NCBI GenBank assembly: GCA_018267285.1
Contig: JAFDYU010000019.1
Location: forward strand, 62,001-126,000
Direction: 5' to 3'
Origin: Bacteroidota bacterium
GTDB lineage: Bacteria; Bacteroidota; Bacteroidia; Cytophagales; Cyclobacteriaceae
Length of the DNA: 64,000 bases
This document shows, in pieces, positions 8,538 through 17,263 of this stretch. The notes under the pieces were generated by a model, which had not been told where the DNA came from, did not search any database, and was given only the letters and a program-made list of their open reading frames with translations. The position numbers and the translations under genes were made by a program. Within the stretch, counting starts at the first letter, position 1. The number at the start of each line of letters is the position of its first letter.

Positions 8538-9122
8538 TTATCCAATTAGCTTTTTGTAAATCTCTAAGCACGTCCAGGCATCGGTAGCCGCATAGCTGAT
8601 TTGTTTCCCGTTGAGCTCAGAAGTTTCCCAGTTGCTGGTTTGTGCTGCTTTGGAAACACGAAAGCCGAGCAAAAGTCCGGTGAGTTTTTTTACCCCCTCA
8701 ATTTCGAGGCCTGCTTTTTTAGCGAGGTCAGAAAGTTCAACAACACCTTGAGGGACAAATGGTTTCAACCGCTGTAATGCTTTGATGTCATCGCGCAAAG
8801 CCACGCCTGCTTTTTGCACATCTTTATTTTCTAAAAAACCGATGATGGATGGATGCATCCCGGTCTTATTTATACGTATTAGAAACACCTGATCGGGTAA
8901 TGCAATCTGCATGAGCGCAACTTTGTTTTGATGGCCACGAACAAAAACAGGTTTCGTCTCGGTATCGAACCCAACTACGGAGTGTCTGTTGATTTCTTGG
9001 AAAGCGTTGGTGAGGTACTCCTCATCTTGAATTAAAACAATTTTTCCTTCGAAAGCCCGCAATGGCAGTTCATTGATTTCTTCGTTGGAGATGGTGGTTT
9101 TATGAAAATGATTTTTGTGCAT
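8538..9122 (-). CDS. RNase D-like 3'-5' exonuclease (DEDDy)
   Basis: A 194-residue single-domain exonuclease. The DEDDy motifs are in order: FDTETKP (Asp and Glu) near residue 35, LRDDIKAL near residue 108, and the Tyr-x3-Asp motif in YAATDAW near residue 178. There is no HRDC domain, so it is much shorter than E. coli RNase D and resembles the stand-alone exonuclease domain proteins common in Bacteroidota. Probable role is RNA 3' trimming or nucleic acid turnover; the substrate is not predictable. It lies 3 bases downstream of the saccharopine-dehydrogenase-like gene. Confidence 0.85.
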   Translation of the reverse strand: MHKNHFHKTTISNEEINELPLRAFEGKIVLIQDEEYLTNAFQEINRHSVVGFDTETKPVFVRGHQNKVALMQIALPDQVFLIRINKTGMHPSIIGFLENKDVQKAGVALRDDIKALQRLKPFVPQGVVELSDLAKKAGLEIEGVKKLTGLLLGFRVSKAAQTSNWETSELNGKQISYAATDAWTCLEIYKKLIG

Positions 9123-9125
9123 GAA

Positions 9126-10250
9126 TTAGTTTTCACTTACCCGGTAGATCACGCCTCGTTCCGCAAGGTAATTAATGATAAATTCGAAATTCGCATGTTG
9201 TTCGCCCAGGTATTCCGGTGGGCAAATTCCTTTGCGGTTAAATTTTCCATCTAACACTAAATGGGCCGCGGCTGTGCAGGTGTACCCCGTGGTGCGCGCC
9301 ATCGAAAGGGTGTTGGTTTTGGTTTCGGTCTGATCTAATAAGTTGTACTCGTAATTTTTTTTATTTCCGTTTTCTAATCCCTCAATACGAATACGCATCA
9401 CCGTAAATTCTTCTTCACCGGGTTTTAATTTCCATTTTGGAAAAAGAAGTTTTGCGGTGAGGTCTATTGGTTTTATTTTCATTCCCTTCACATCAATTTC
9501 TTCATACGAAAAAAATCCCGTTTCTCGGAGTACTCGTAAATACTCAATGCAACCCGGATAACGCAACGTTTTTTCAATCAGGTTAGGAATGTTCGGCATT
9601 GTTTTGATGAGCGTGCGCAGCCCATCCGAGTTCCACGACTCAAGTGTGCCGATGCCATCGAACCGGATAAGCTCCGGGTCGGAGAGCGCTTCTTTGATAA
9701 CGACCGAACTATTTTGCACGTAGCGAGCCGGACGAATATATTCTTCAATCACATCGATAGGGGAGAAGACCGCTTTATATTCATAAGGCCACTCCCGCAC
9801 TTTTGGCAGCCCACCCACCAGGCATTCGTACGAATGGATTTTCATTTTTTGGTTGTGGTATCCAAGAATAATGTTGCCCATGCCGGGCGCAACCCCGCAG
9901 TCGGTAACGATGGTAACATTTTTCTTCTTTGCAAGCTCATCAAGTTGAAAAGGGTCTTCGGGAAAAAAGGAAATATCAACCATGTTTTTGCCCGATTCAA
10001 TTACAGTCTTAGCAGTTTGAAATCCGAGAAATCCGGGCACAGCACCAATCACAAGGTCGAACGGTTGAATTGCTTCCGCTAAGCGATCAAGCTGTGTGAA
10101 ATCAATTTTTTGAGTTTTGATATTTGGTGCGGCTGCTTCGCGCAATGCCACTTCATTAAAATCGGCCGAGGTTACCTCGAAATTTTTTGCGAGGTCCATC
10201 GCCATCGCTTTACCAACAAGGCCTGCACCCAGTACAATTATTTTTTTCAT
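9126..10250 (-). CDS. Saccharopine dehydrogenase family protein
   Basis: A 374-residue NAD(P)-dependent oxidoreductase with an N-terminal Rossmann motif (IIVLGAGLVGKAMA) and the family segment VTDCGVAPGMGNIILGY. The C-terminal domain is the saccharopine-reductase type, with ARTTGYTCTAAAHLVLDGKF near the end. Family members act in lysine catabolism or in related reductive amine chemistry, including carboxynorspermidine formation. No neighbouring gene fixes the substrate. An RNase D-like gene follows after 3 bases, probably in the same transcript. Confidence 0.8.
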   Translation of the reverse strand: MKKIIVLGAGLVGKAMAMDLAKNFEVTSADFNEVALREAAAPNIKTQKIDFTQLDRLAEAIQPFDLVIGAVPGFLGFQTAKTVIESGKNMVDISFFPEDPFQLDELAKKKNVTIVTDCGVAPGMGNIILGYHNQKMKIHSYECLVGGLPKVREWPYEYKAVFSPIDVIEEYIRPARYVQNSSVVIKEALSDPELIRFDGIGTLESWNSDGLRTLIKTMPNIPNLIEKTLRYPGCIEYLRVLRETGFFSYEEIDVKGMKIKPIDLTAKLLFPKWKLKPGEEEFTVMRIRIEGLENGNKKNYEYNLLDQTETKTNTLSMARTTGYTCTAAAHLVLDGKFNRKGICPPEYLGEQHANFEFIINYLAERGVIYRVSEN

Positions 10251-10331
10251 AGCCTATCGTTAATCGTTATCGTTATTGGTTATTTGTAACTTGAAGAAGT
10301 TTTAAGAACTCAATCACAAATTGAAATACCG

Positions 10332-10838
10332 ATGAATCCTGCCAAGTTAATTGAAAAAGCAAAACATTCTAACTTTTATCTGTGGGTTTTAAATGTTGCG
10401 CTCAAGCAGATGATACCCTTCAACATTCCGCACGGGTTTGAAGTAACCCAACTGTCATCGAACGCCATAAAAACAAGGCTACCCTACAAGCGCAAAAATA
10501 AAAATCATGTTCGCGGGCTTCACGCTTGTGCGCTTGCCACATTGAGCGAGTTTACCACAGGCTTTTTGCTGATCAGCAGATTGGGCATGGACCGGTACAG
10601 GCTTATCCTCCAACGGCTTGAAGTGGATTATCATTATCAAGGCAAAATGGATGCGGTTGCAGAATTTTCGGCCAGCGAAGATTGGCTTACTCAAAACATT
10701 TATTTACCCCTTCAAACTCAGGAAGCCGTGGTGGTGCCTTGCGAGGTGAAAATAACCGATCTGAAAGGCAATATTTTAACTACGGCCGTAGCCCACTGGC
10801 AATTAAAAGATTGGAAAAAGGTGAAAACAAAGACTTGA
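10332..10838 (+). CDS. DUF4442 hotdog-fold protein (possible thioesterase)
   Basis: A 168-residue protein of the DUF4442 hotdog group, relatives of acyl-CoA thioesterases. Typical segments are HVRGLHACALATLSEFTTG on the central helix, and the later strand pattern VDYHYQGKMDAVAEFSA. The long central helix and following strands fit one hotdog domain. An acyl-thioester substrate is likely from the family, but neither activity nor specificity is shown by the sequence. Confidence 0.7.
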   Translation: MNPAKLIEKAKHSNFYLWVLNVALKQMIPFNIPHGFEVTQLSSNAIKTRLPYKRKNKNHVRGLHACALATLSEFTTGFLLISRLGMDRYRLILQRLEVDYHYQGKMDAVAEFSASEDWLTQNIYLPLQTQEAVVVPCEVKITDLKGNILTTAVAHWQLKDWKKVKTKT

Positions 10839-10882
10839 GAAGTTTTGTACTTTAAAGTAGCTTTATGGAATTTTAAATCTTT

Positions 10883-11347
10883 ATGCGTAGGATTGATCGC
10901 CTTTTGTCTGAATATGGCGAAAGCCACCAAAACGCCACCAATAAAACAATTCATTGGGTTTGCGTACCCCTTATTTTTTTTAGCATGGTTGGGTTGATTG
11001 CCTCCATACCGGCAAGCATTTTACAAGATCGTTTTGGAAGCTATGTAAATTGGGCATTTGTAACTTTGGTATTGGTGTTGATTTATTACAGGTCACTTTC
11101 GTTTTCGCTAACCATAGGCATGGGCTTGTTTGCAATCTTGTGCTTAGCATTGGTAAATGTTATTGCCGGCATTGCTACGTTGTGGTTGGTGAGCGTTGTG
11201 ATTTTTGCTCTGGCTTGGATCGGCCAATTTTATGGCCACAAAGTTGAGGGCAAGAAACCTTCTTTCTTTAAAGACCTTCAGTTTCTGCTCATCGGCCCCG
11301 CCTGGCTCATGCACTTCATCTATAAAAGAATTGGCATTCCGTATTGA
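10883..11347 (+). CDS. Mpo1-like (DUF962) membrane protein
   Basis: A 154-residue membrane protein matching the Mpo1/YGL010w family. The N-terminal signature is SEYGESHQNATNKTIHWVCVP, with two conserved histidines. After about four hydrophobic segments comes the second signature, GQFYGHKVEGKKPSF, with a third conserved histidine. Yeast Mpo1 is an Fe(II)-dependent dioxygenase that shortens 2-hydroxy fatty acids by one carbon. The bacterial role is presumed similar but unproven. The stop codon overlaps the probable start of the next gene. Confidence 0.8.
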   Translation: MRRIDRLLSEYGESHQNATNKTIHWVCVPLIFFSMVGLIASIPASILQDRFGSYVNWAFVTLVLVLIYYRSLSFSLTIGMGLFAILCLALVNVIAGIATLWLVSVVIFALAWIGQFYGHKVEGKKPSFFKDLQFLLIGPAWLMHFIYKRIGIPY

Positions 11348-12210
11348 CGGTGGGTGTGCCATTTTTATTTCATACCGAGCAATTCGTATATCGAAATAGC
11401 AATCTGCCTTTACAACATTTTCAGGTTGACGATCACTCTATTTATTTCGCTGCAACAGAAAATAAACTGATATCGCTAACCAAAAGCCCTTTTGGTGGTT
11501 TTGTTATACCCCAAGAAGAATTAGACCTTAATAAAATTAAACGACTGATTGAAAAAGCAGTTACCTACGCAACTGAAAATAACTTTAAATCAATAGAGAT
11601 AAGAAATTGCCCCGAAATATATTCGAGCAAGAAATTAATGGAAACTAACCAACTGCTTCTTTCGCTGGGCTGGGTTATCAAATATAAAGATACAACTCAG
11701 GTTTTGCTGTGTAACGAGCCATTTAAACCTGTACCTTCAAGAAAACGAAGGATTAATCAATGTGCTGCTTTGGGTTTTTTGTTTCAAGAGTTAAGTAAAA
11801 ATGATTTACCCGAAGCTTACGAATTATTTTTGCAAAGCAGAGCAAACAAGGGGTATCCGGTTACCATGCAGTTGCACGACTTAAATTCTGAATTTGAAAA
11901 ATTTCCCGATCATTACAAACTTTTTGCAGTTCGAGAAAAACAAAAAATGGTTGCGGCTGCTGTGACTGTTTTGGTGAATGAAGAGCTCCTTTATTATTTT
12001 TTTGCAGGCGATGACCTGTCTTACCGAAAACAGAGCCCGAGTTCATTTTTGATTTTTAATCTTTTTGAATGGGCTACAACAAATAATTTTAAATTGATCG
12101 ACTTGGGCATATCCACCGAAAACGGAGTGTTGAATAATGGATTGTACGATTTTAAGAAATCGTTTGGTGCGTTGGATTCGCCTAAGCTTACTTTCGAATT
12201 GAGTTTATGA
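11344..12210 (+). CDS. FemAB/GNAT-like acyltransferase family protein
   Basis: A 288-residue protein that I place, with moderate certainty, in the FemAB-like group (double GNAT fold). The support is the pattern of residues 80-240: the region around KSIEIRNCPEIYSS, the central FLQSRANKGYP, and the C-terminal VTVLVNEELLYYFFAGDDLSYR and LIDLGIST. These proteins transfer amino acids or acyl groups to cell-surface acceptors. The start is not ATG: TTG at 11344 overlaps the previous stop, and GTG at 11350 or 11356 are alternatives. The stop overlaps the next start (ATGA), so it is coupled to the glycosyltransferase. Confidence 0.65.
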   Translation: MTVGVPFLFHTEQFVYRNSNLPLQHFQVDDHSIYFAATENKLISLTKSPFGGFVIPQEELDLNKIKRLIEKAVTYATENNFKSIEIRNCPEIYSSKKLMETNQLLLSLGWVIKYKDTTQVLLCNEPFKPVPSRKRRINQCAALGFLFQELSKNDLPEAYELFLQSRANKGYPVTMQLHDLNSEFEKFPDHYKLFAVREKQKMVAAAVTVLVNEELLYYFFAGDDLSYRKQSPSSFLIFNLFEWATTNNFKLIDLGISTENGVLNNGLYDFKKSFGALDSPKLTFELSL

Positions 12211-13163
12211 GCAATCCCTTGGTAAGCGTAATCTGCCTGTGCTACAATCAAAAAAACTTTGTTGCCGAAGCTGTGGAGTCGGTACTTCATCAGACTTACA
12301 AAAATATTGAGCTAATTATTGTGGACGATGCCAGTACGGACGGGAGTCTATCGCTGATAAAAAAAATAGTTGAAGCTAATTCCAATATTCAATATTTGCT
12401 TGTTGAAACGAATGTAGGAAACTGCAAAGCGTTTAATGCAGGTTGGCGTATTGCCAAGGGCGAGTACATCGTTGATCTATCGGCCGATGACGTGATGCTC
12501 CCCGACCGGATTGAACAGCAAGTGAATTTTTTTCAACAACTCGATCCTTCGTATGGCGTGATCTTCACCGACTGCATTTATTTAGACGAACATGGAAACC
12601 CGTTTCGCAATCATTTTGATTATTTGATTTCAAAACGAATTATTCGGTCCATTCCAGAGGGAGATGTGTTTCAAAAAGTATTGACGAATTATTTTATTTC
12701 GGGTCCAACGATGCTTATCAAAAACGAGGTACTGAAAGTTTTAAACGGCTACGATGAGAATTTGTCGTATGAAGATTTTGACTTTTGGGTGCGTTCGTCT
12801 CGTATTTTTAAATATGGTTTCCTAAACGTTAAAACTACTCTGGTACGCAAAGCAAAACATTCTAAATCCACAGGGTGGTATCAAAGCGGTGATCCGCAAC
12901 TGCATTCTACGTATTTAATCTGTCGGAAAGCAATCGATCTTTGTAAAAATGAAGGAGATCGGAGCGCCTTAATCTGGCGGGTGGCATACGAATACCGACA
13001 ATCACTTTTTTCGAAAAATAAAACTGAAGCCAAATTGTTCGAATCGCTACTCCACGATTTGCAGGGCTGGAATTTGACTCATCAAATCTTGAAGGTAATC
13101 TCAAATATACCGCTGCCGTGGCCTCAGATACGGAAAAGATACCACCGGTTTTTTTACAATTAA
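12207..13163 (+). CDS. Family 2 glycosyltransferase
   Basis: A 318-residue GT-A fold glycosyltransferase. It opens with VSVICLCYNQKNFVAEAVESV and IIVDDASTDGS (nucleotide-sugar binding). The DXD-like metal motif is SADDVML near residue 94, and the acceptor-side region contains YEDFDFWVR. It probably transfers a sugar to a polysaccharide or lipid-linked acceptor at the inner membrane; donor and acceptor are not predictable. It overlaps the FemAB-like gene by 4 bases and abuts a convergent dioxygenase-like gene with no gap. Confidence 0.88.
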   Translation: MSNPLVSVICLCYNQKNFVAEAVESVLHQTYKNIELIIVDDASTDGSLSLIKKIVEANSNIQYLLVETNVGNCKAFNAGWRIAKGEYIVDLSADDVMLPDRIEQQVNFFQQLDPSYGVIFTDCIYLDEHGNPFRNHFDYLISKRIIRSIPEGDVFQKVLTNYFISGPTMLIKNEVLKVLNGYDENLSYEDFDFWVRSSRIFKYGFLNVKTTLVRKAKHSKSTGWYQSGDPQLHSTYLICRKAIDLCKNEGDRSALIWRVAYEYRQSLFSKNKTEAKLFESLLHDLQGWNLTHQILKVISNIPLPWPQIRKRYHRFFYN

Positions 13164-13970
13164 TTATTTTTTCCAAAGACGCACTTCCATAGATATTCGT
13201 GTTTCATCGCGATTCAGGTTTATAGCGCCACCGTGTATAAGGTAGGGCGAGAAAACCAACACTTGGTTTTCTGTTGGGTTTGGCCGCGCAATTTCAAACG
13301 AGCTGAGTATGTTGGTAACTGCTGGCACATTGAATTTTACTCTATGAATAATAGCTCCCTCTTTGGTGCGTTCAATCTTCGACTCGGCCCAGTGATGACT
13401 GCCGGGAATAATTGCCAACGATGAATTTTCATTGCTACCGGCAATAGGAATGTAGAGATTGATGCCGTCTGCATTTTCTTCTACCCACACATCGCGATGC
13501 AACGGGTTGTTGTCGGGTTGCCCCGGGCGTATCACTCTAAAATGAAAATACGATTGCTTGAACGTGGGGCTGAAAACCCGGAGCGCATGCCCACATATTT
13601 CGCTGATCCGTTCTTCTAAATGTTTTATGGACACCGGAAATTTTTCGGACGGAATTAATTTTGTTTTTTCCACCGCCTGATAGTGCAGGTTGGCGGCATC
13701 AGCTACCCGGTGATAGTGTTCAAGCTTAAAATCATTCCCAATTTTCAAACCCGCCTCTTCCCAAAGAGAAATCAGCAACTGTTTAACTCCCTGCTTGAAA
13801 TCATTAAAAATATTTTTTTCAAACAGATGTTCAATGGTGTAACCGATTTTGCCCCAACCTTTTCCGGCTGTTAAATCAATTCCGTGGTGAAGCAGCACCG
13901 TGTCATCTCCTGCTATGGTTTGGCCTTCTGCTTCGTAACTAACCTCCCGATTACCCAATTTGTATTTCAT
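13164..13970 (-). CDS. PhyH-like 2-oxoglutarate/Fe(II) oxygenase family protein
   Basis: A 268-residue protein. The double-stranded beta-helix iron site is visible as NPLHRDVWVE (His-x-Asp) and, near the end, LIHGGAINLNRDETRIS (distal His and the 2-oxoglutarate-binding Arg). IIPGSHHW is typical of the phytanoyl-CoA dioxygenase family. It should hydroxylate a small molecule or surface-glycan component. ATG at 13970 was chosen because the longer open frame would run into rsgA; this start leaves 7 bases after the rsgA stop. It converges with the glycosyltransferase with zero spacing. Confidence 0.8.
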   Translation of the reverse strand: MKYKLGNREVSYEAEGQTIAGDDTVLLHHGIDLTAGKGWGKIGYTIEHLFEKNIFNDFKQGVKQLLISLWEEAGLKIGNDFKLEHYHRVADAANLHYQAVEKTKLIPSEKFPVSIKHLEERISEICGHALRVFSPTFKQSYFHFRVIRPGQPDNNPLHRDVWVEENADGINLYIPIAGSNENSSLAIIPGSHHWAESKIERTKEGAIIHRVKFNVPAVTNILSSFEIARPNPTENQVLVFSPYLIHGGAINLNRDETRISMEVRLWKK

Positions 13971-13977
13971 GGGGCAA

Positions 13978-14886
13978 TTATTTCCGGTTGTCTTTTCCTT
14001 CCACCATAGAAACGTAATTATCAAATCGGCTAGCTAAAATTTTTCCGTTTGCAAGAGCAGCTCGAATGGCACAGCCCGGTTCGTGCAAATGCAGACATTT
14101 CGAACCAAATTTGCAGTGTAATCGCAACTCGCGCATCTCCGGAAAATAATCGGAGATTTCTTGCGGCTCCATATCCACCAATCCCCATTCCTTAATACCG
14201 GGGGTATCAATCACATGCGTTTCTGCATCAAGCGAAAACATTTCGGCAAAGGTGGTGGTATGTTTTCCTTTCTCTGAAAAATCTGAGATCTCGGACGTAG
14301 CCTGTTGAATGCCCGGTGATAATTGATTCAACAGAGTTGACTTGCCCACACCGGAATGCCCCGTAAGCAATGAGATTTTCCCAACAAGATATTTTTTTAA
14401 TCCTTCTACCTCCAGTTTTTTTAAGGCAGACATTAGGTGTACGGTTACTCCAATAGTTTCGTAGGCTGATTTAAGTTTACTAATTTCTTTTTTGTTGTCT
14501 TCGTCCAGCGTATCCATTTTGTTGAAGACGATAATCTGTGGGATGCGAAAAGCTTCTGCCGAAACCAAGAAGCGATCGATGAAACCCAACGAAGTGCGCG
14601 GCTGTTGAAGCGTGGCAATTAGGATGGCCTGATCTATGTTCGCGGCAACGATGCTGGAATGCCCCGTTTTTTTTACCGATTGCCTGGTGATGTGATTTTT
14701 CCTCGGAAGAATTTCGGTGATGGTGTTGGTTTCCGGATCGACCTCCACAAAATCGCCAACGGCCACCGGGTTGGTTTCTTTGATGCCCTCAAGACGTATT
14801 TTACCACGTATGCGGCATTCGTATTTTTTTTCCCCCACAAGCACATCGTACCAGGAACCGGTTGATTTGGTTACGGTGCCTTTCAT
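13978..14886 (-). CDS. rsgA: Small ribosomal subunit biogenesis GTPase RsgA
   Basis: A 302-residue circularly permuted GTPase that checks late 30S maturation. Order of parts: N-terminal OB fold (MKGTVTKSTGSWYDV), G4 motif FNKMD, then G1 GHSGVGKSTLLNQL, G3 DTPGIKEWG, and a C-terminal zinc-finger region with CKFGSKCLHLHEPGC. ATG at 14886 is used instead of an upstream GTG/ATG-like extension because it gives the standard OB-fold N-terminus and a 4-base ATGA overlap with waaA upstream. It is therefore probably translated from the same message as waaA. Confidence 0.94.
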   Translation of the reverse strand: MKGTVTKSTGSWYDVLVGEKKYECRIRGKIRLEGIKETNPVAVGDFVEVDPETNTITEILPRKNHITRQSVKKTGHSSIVAANIDQAILIATLQQPRTSLGFIDRFLVSAEAFRIPQIIVFNKMDTLDEDNKKEISKLKSAYETIGVTVHLMSALKKLEVEGLKKYLVGKISLLTGHSGVGKSTLLNQLSPGIQQATSEISDFSEKGKHTTTFAEMFSLDAETHVIDTPGIKEWGLVDMEPQEISDYFPEMRELRLHCKFGSKCLHLHEPGCAIRAALANGKILASRFDNYVSMVEGKDNRK

Positions 14887-16133
14887 GATTCGAGTAGGGG
14901 GCTGCAGTAGTCCATTATTTTTTTTGTGGCGCCCAGATTTTCTTCCACGTACGAGCGCGTTACCTCGCAAGCGAGAATAAAATTTTCAGGCCGTTCAATC
15001 ATCAGGTCGTATTTCGATTTCAGATCAGCATAACCGCTTACTTCAAATGCTCCACCGCGCATAATCAGCTCATTGGCCTCCTGGTATTTTTTGTAGTTAC
15101 GGTCGCCAAAAAAAACAGGTATGCCGTAGCAGGCAGCTTCTAAAATATTATGCAGGCCTTTGCCAAAAGCGCCACCCACAAAGGCAAATTCGCCATAACG
15201 GTAAAGTTGTGCCAACATACCGATGTTATCAACGATAAGCACATCAACATCCTCGGGTTTCTCCGGTTGTGCCGAAAAGCGAACGCATTTTACCTGTAAC
15301 GATTTTTCAATTTCAACAAGGAACGACTCTTTGATTTCATGCGGTGCGATTATGAATTTCAAGGAGCCTGCCTTTTCGTTGATAAAGGGGGCAAGCGCTT
15401 CCAGATCTTCGGGCCAGCAACTACCTACCACAAATACTCGCTGGTCGTCTTTAAATTTTTTAGCCAACGGAATTTCTTCGTTGCGTTTAATGATCTCGGC
15501 CACACGATCAAAACGAGTGTCACCGGATACCTGGGCCGAATTAATTCCAATGGAAGCCAATAATTTTTTTGTTTCCAGATTCTGTGTAAAGAAATAGTTG
15601 AAATTTTTTAACAAGTCGCGAAACAAGCTGCCGTAATTTTTAAAAAATATCTGATCGGGCCTGAGAATGCACGAGGCTGAGATAATGTGTGCCCCTGCTT
15701 TTTTTAAGTGGAGTGTATAGTAGTACCAAAATTCGTATTTGATAAAAATGGCAAGTGCAGGCTTTGCAATCTTCACAAATTTTCGTGCCTGCGAGGCCGT
15801 ATCCCAGGGCAAGTAGGTAACGTAATCGGCAAGCGCATAATCTTTTCGCATTTCGTAGCCGGAAGGCGAAAAGAAGGTAAGTAGAATTTTTATATCCGGA
15901 TATTTTTGTTTGATCAGTTCAATAATCGGTCGTCCTTGTTCAAACTCGCCCAGCGAGGCACAATGCACCCAAACCAATTTATTCTCTCCCCGGTTTTTAA
16001 GTTTTTGGTTTAGTTTGGCGAAAATTCTTGCCCGGCCAAGTACAAACTGTTTTGCCTTTGTGCTGAATATTGCAGCTACAATGTACCCGAGCCGCACTGC
16101 ATATATGCCTATGGAATAGAGTATTAATTTCAT
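14883..16133 (-). CDS. waaA: 3-deoxy-D-manno-octulosonic acid (Kdo) transferase
   Basis: A 416-residue GT-B fold enzyme that adds Kdo from CMP-Kdo to the lipid A precursor at the inner membrane. It starts with a membrane anchor (LILYSIGIYAVRLGYIVAAIF). The WaaA signature follows: WVHCASLGEFEQGRPIIE with the catalytic Glu, then FIKYEFWYY. The C-terminal half has VDVLIVDNIGMLAQLYRYGEFAFVGG and HNILEAACYGIPV. ATG at 16133 gives the usual N-terminus. It consumes the product of the Kdo genes at 34.8-37.4 kb. Confidence 0.93.
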   Translation of the reverse strand: MKLILYSIGIYAVRLGYIVAAIFSTKAKQFVLGRARIFAKLNQKLKNRGENKLVWVHCASLGEFEQGRPIIELIKQKYPDIKILLTFFSPSGYEMRKDYALADYVTYLPWDTASQARKFVKIAKPALAIFIKYEFWYYYTLHLKKAGAHIISASCILRPDQIFFKNYGSLFRDLLKNFNYFFTQNLETKKLLASIGINSAQVSGDTRFDRVAEIIKRNEEIPLAKKFKDDQRVFVVGSCWPEDLEALAPFINEKAGSLKFIIAPHEIKESFLVEIEKSLQVKCVRFSAQPEKPEDVDVLIVDNIGMLAQLYRYGEFAFVGGAFGKGLHNILEAACYGIPVFFGDRNYKKYQEANELIMRGGAFEVSGYADLKSKYDLMIERPENFILACEVTRSYVEENLGATKKIMDYCSPLLES

Positions 16134-16211
16134 GGAAAGGCAAAAATACCAAAAACACGTATGCAAATTTCCTTGACGTTCGATGTTTACCAAAATTGCT
16201 ATCTTGGTATG

Positions 16212-16219
16212 TATATTTG
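16212..16219 (+). promoter_or_regulatory. -7 element of the DUF6588-like gene
   Basis: TATATTTG fits TAnnTTTG and lies 18 bases before the ATG at 16238. The upstream element is weak (TTTA at 16186-16189, 22 bases away). Confidence 0.4.
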
Positions 16220-16237
16220 CAATAAACTAAACTACTT

Positions 16238-17263
16238 ATGAAAAAAGCGAACATTGGGTTACTATTCCTTTTCTTACTCAACGGCATGGTGGCGTTTGGT
16301 CAAAACGAATCGGACCTCAATAATTTTTTACAAGCTGAAAAAGATGACGCTTCTAAGCTGATTGGGGCTTACATCAGCCCTGTAATCAGGGGGATTTCGT
16401 ATGGCATGACCAACGGTTGGTACCACACCGGAAAAACCCATAAAAAATTGGGTATAGATTTGGGTGTGACTATTAGCGGAGTTATGATGCCCACCTCTGA
16501 CGAAACATTTGATCCAACAAAAATAGGTCTGTCTGCTAATACTATCCCTAACCAAACCTCAGCGCCAACAATCATAGGGGCGGAGACAAACTCTTCCTAT
16601 ACGGTTAGTCACAGCCCGCTTCCCCCAATTTCCATTAACGGCCCACAGGGTGTGGACTTGAAAGGCAAAGTTGGGAAGAACTGGGTGCCAGTGCCCATGA
16701 TTCAACTGGGCATAGGCCTGGTAAAAAATACCGATTTAAAAATACGATACGTACCGCAAACCAAAAGCGGAGACAGCCAGATAAAGATGTTGGGCTTTGG
16801 CCTGATGCACGATATCAAGCAATACCTTCCGGGCGTAAAAGCATTGCCCTTCGATCTTTCAGTGCTGGTAGCTTACAATTCGGTTTCCGGATATTCAGCC
16901 TTAACCAACACCGATCAGTCGAATGACGGAAAACCTTATTCTGCTAATGGTCAGGTAAACTATAAACTCAATTCGTGGGTGGCACAAGCGATTGTATCTA
17001 AAAAATTTTCTATCCTGACAGTTTACTTGGGACTTGGTTATGCTGCGGTAAGTTCTAATGTAAATATTAACGGTACGTTTACGTTAGATCCATACAATTT
17101 AGGTGTATCCATCACCGATCCACTCGCCATCAAGTACAACAACAATGGTGCTAAATTGACCACCGGATTGCGCATAAAACTTGGGCCGCTGTATTTCAAC
17201 GGAGATTACACCGTGCAAAAGTACAATTCACTCACCGTTGGTGTAGGCTTATCGGTTAGATAA
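16238..17263 (+). CDS. DUF6588-like outer-membrane beta-barrel protein
   Basis: A 341-residue exported protein with a clear signal peptide (cleavage likely after VAFGQ, residue 22). The rest alternates polar and hydrophobic residues, as in beta strands, and ends in an aromatic/hydrophobic strand (LTVGVGLSVR). Segments such as IRGISYGMTNGWYHTGKTHKKLGIDLGV and WVPVPMIQLGIGLVKNTDLKIRY are typical of a Bacteroidota family annotated DUF6588. It is probably an outer-membrane barrel of unknown cargo. Its stop abuts the convergent pirin gene with no gap. Confidence 0.7.
   Translation: MKKANIGLLFLFLLNGMVAFGQNESDLNNFLQAEKDDASKLIGAYISPVIRGISYGMTNGWYHTGKTHKKLGIDLGVTISGVMMPTSDETFDPTKIGLSANTIPNQTSAPTIIGAETNSSYTVSHSPLPPISINGPQGVDLKGKVGKNWVPVPMIQLGIGLVKNTDLKIRYVPQTKSGDSQIKMLGFGLMHDIKQYLPGVKALPFDLSVLVAYNSVSGYSALTNTDQSNDGKPYSANGQVNYKLNSWVAQAIVSKKFSILTVYLGLGYAAVSSNVNINGTFTLDPYNLGVSITDPLAIKYNNNGAKLTTGLRIKLGPLYFNGDYTVQKYNSLTVGVGLSVR

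Noticed and set aside
8526-8540. Terminator between carbonic anhydrase 2 and the exonuclease gene (AACCA/TGGTT)
   Set aside because: The stem is only five base pairs and has no U-run.
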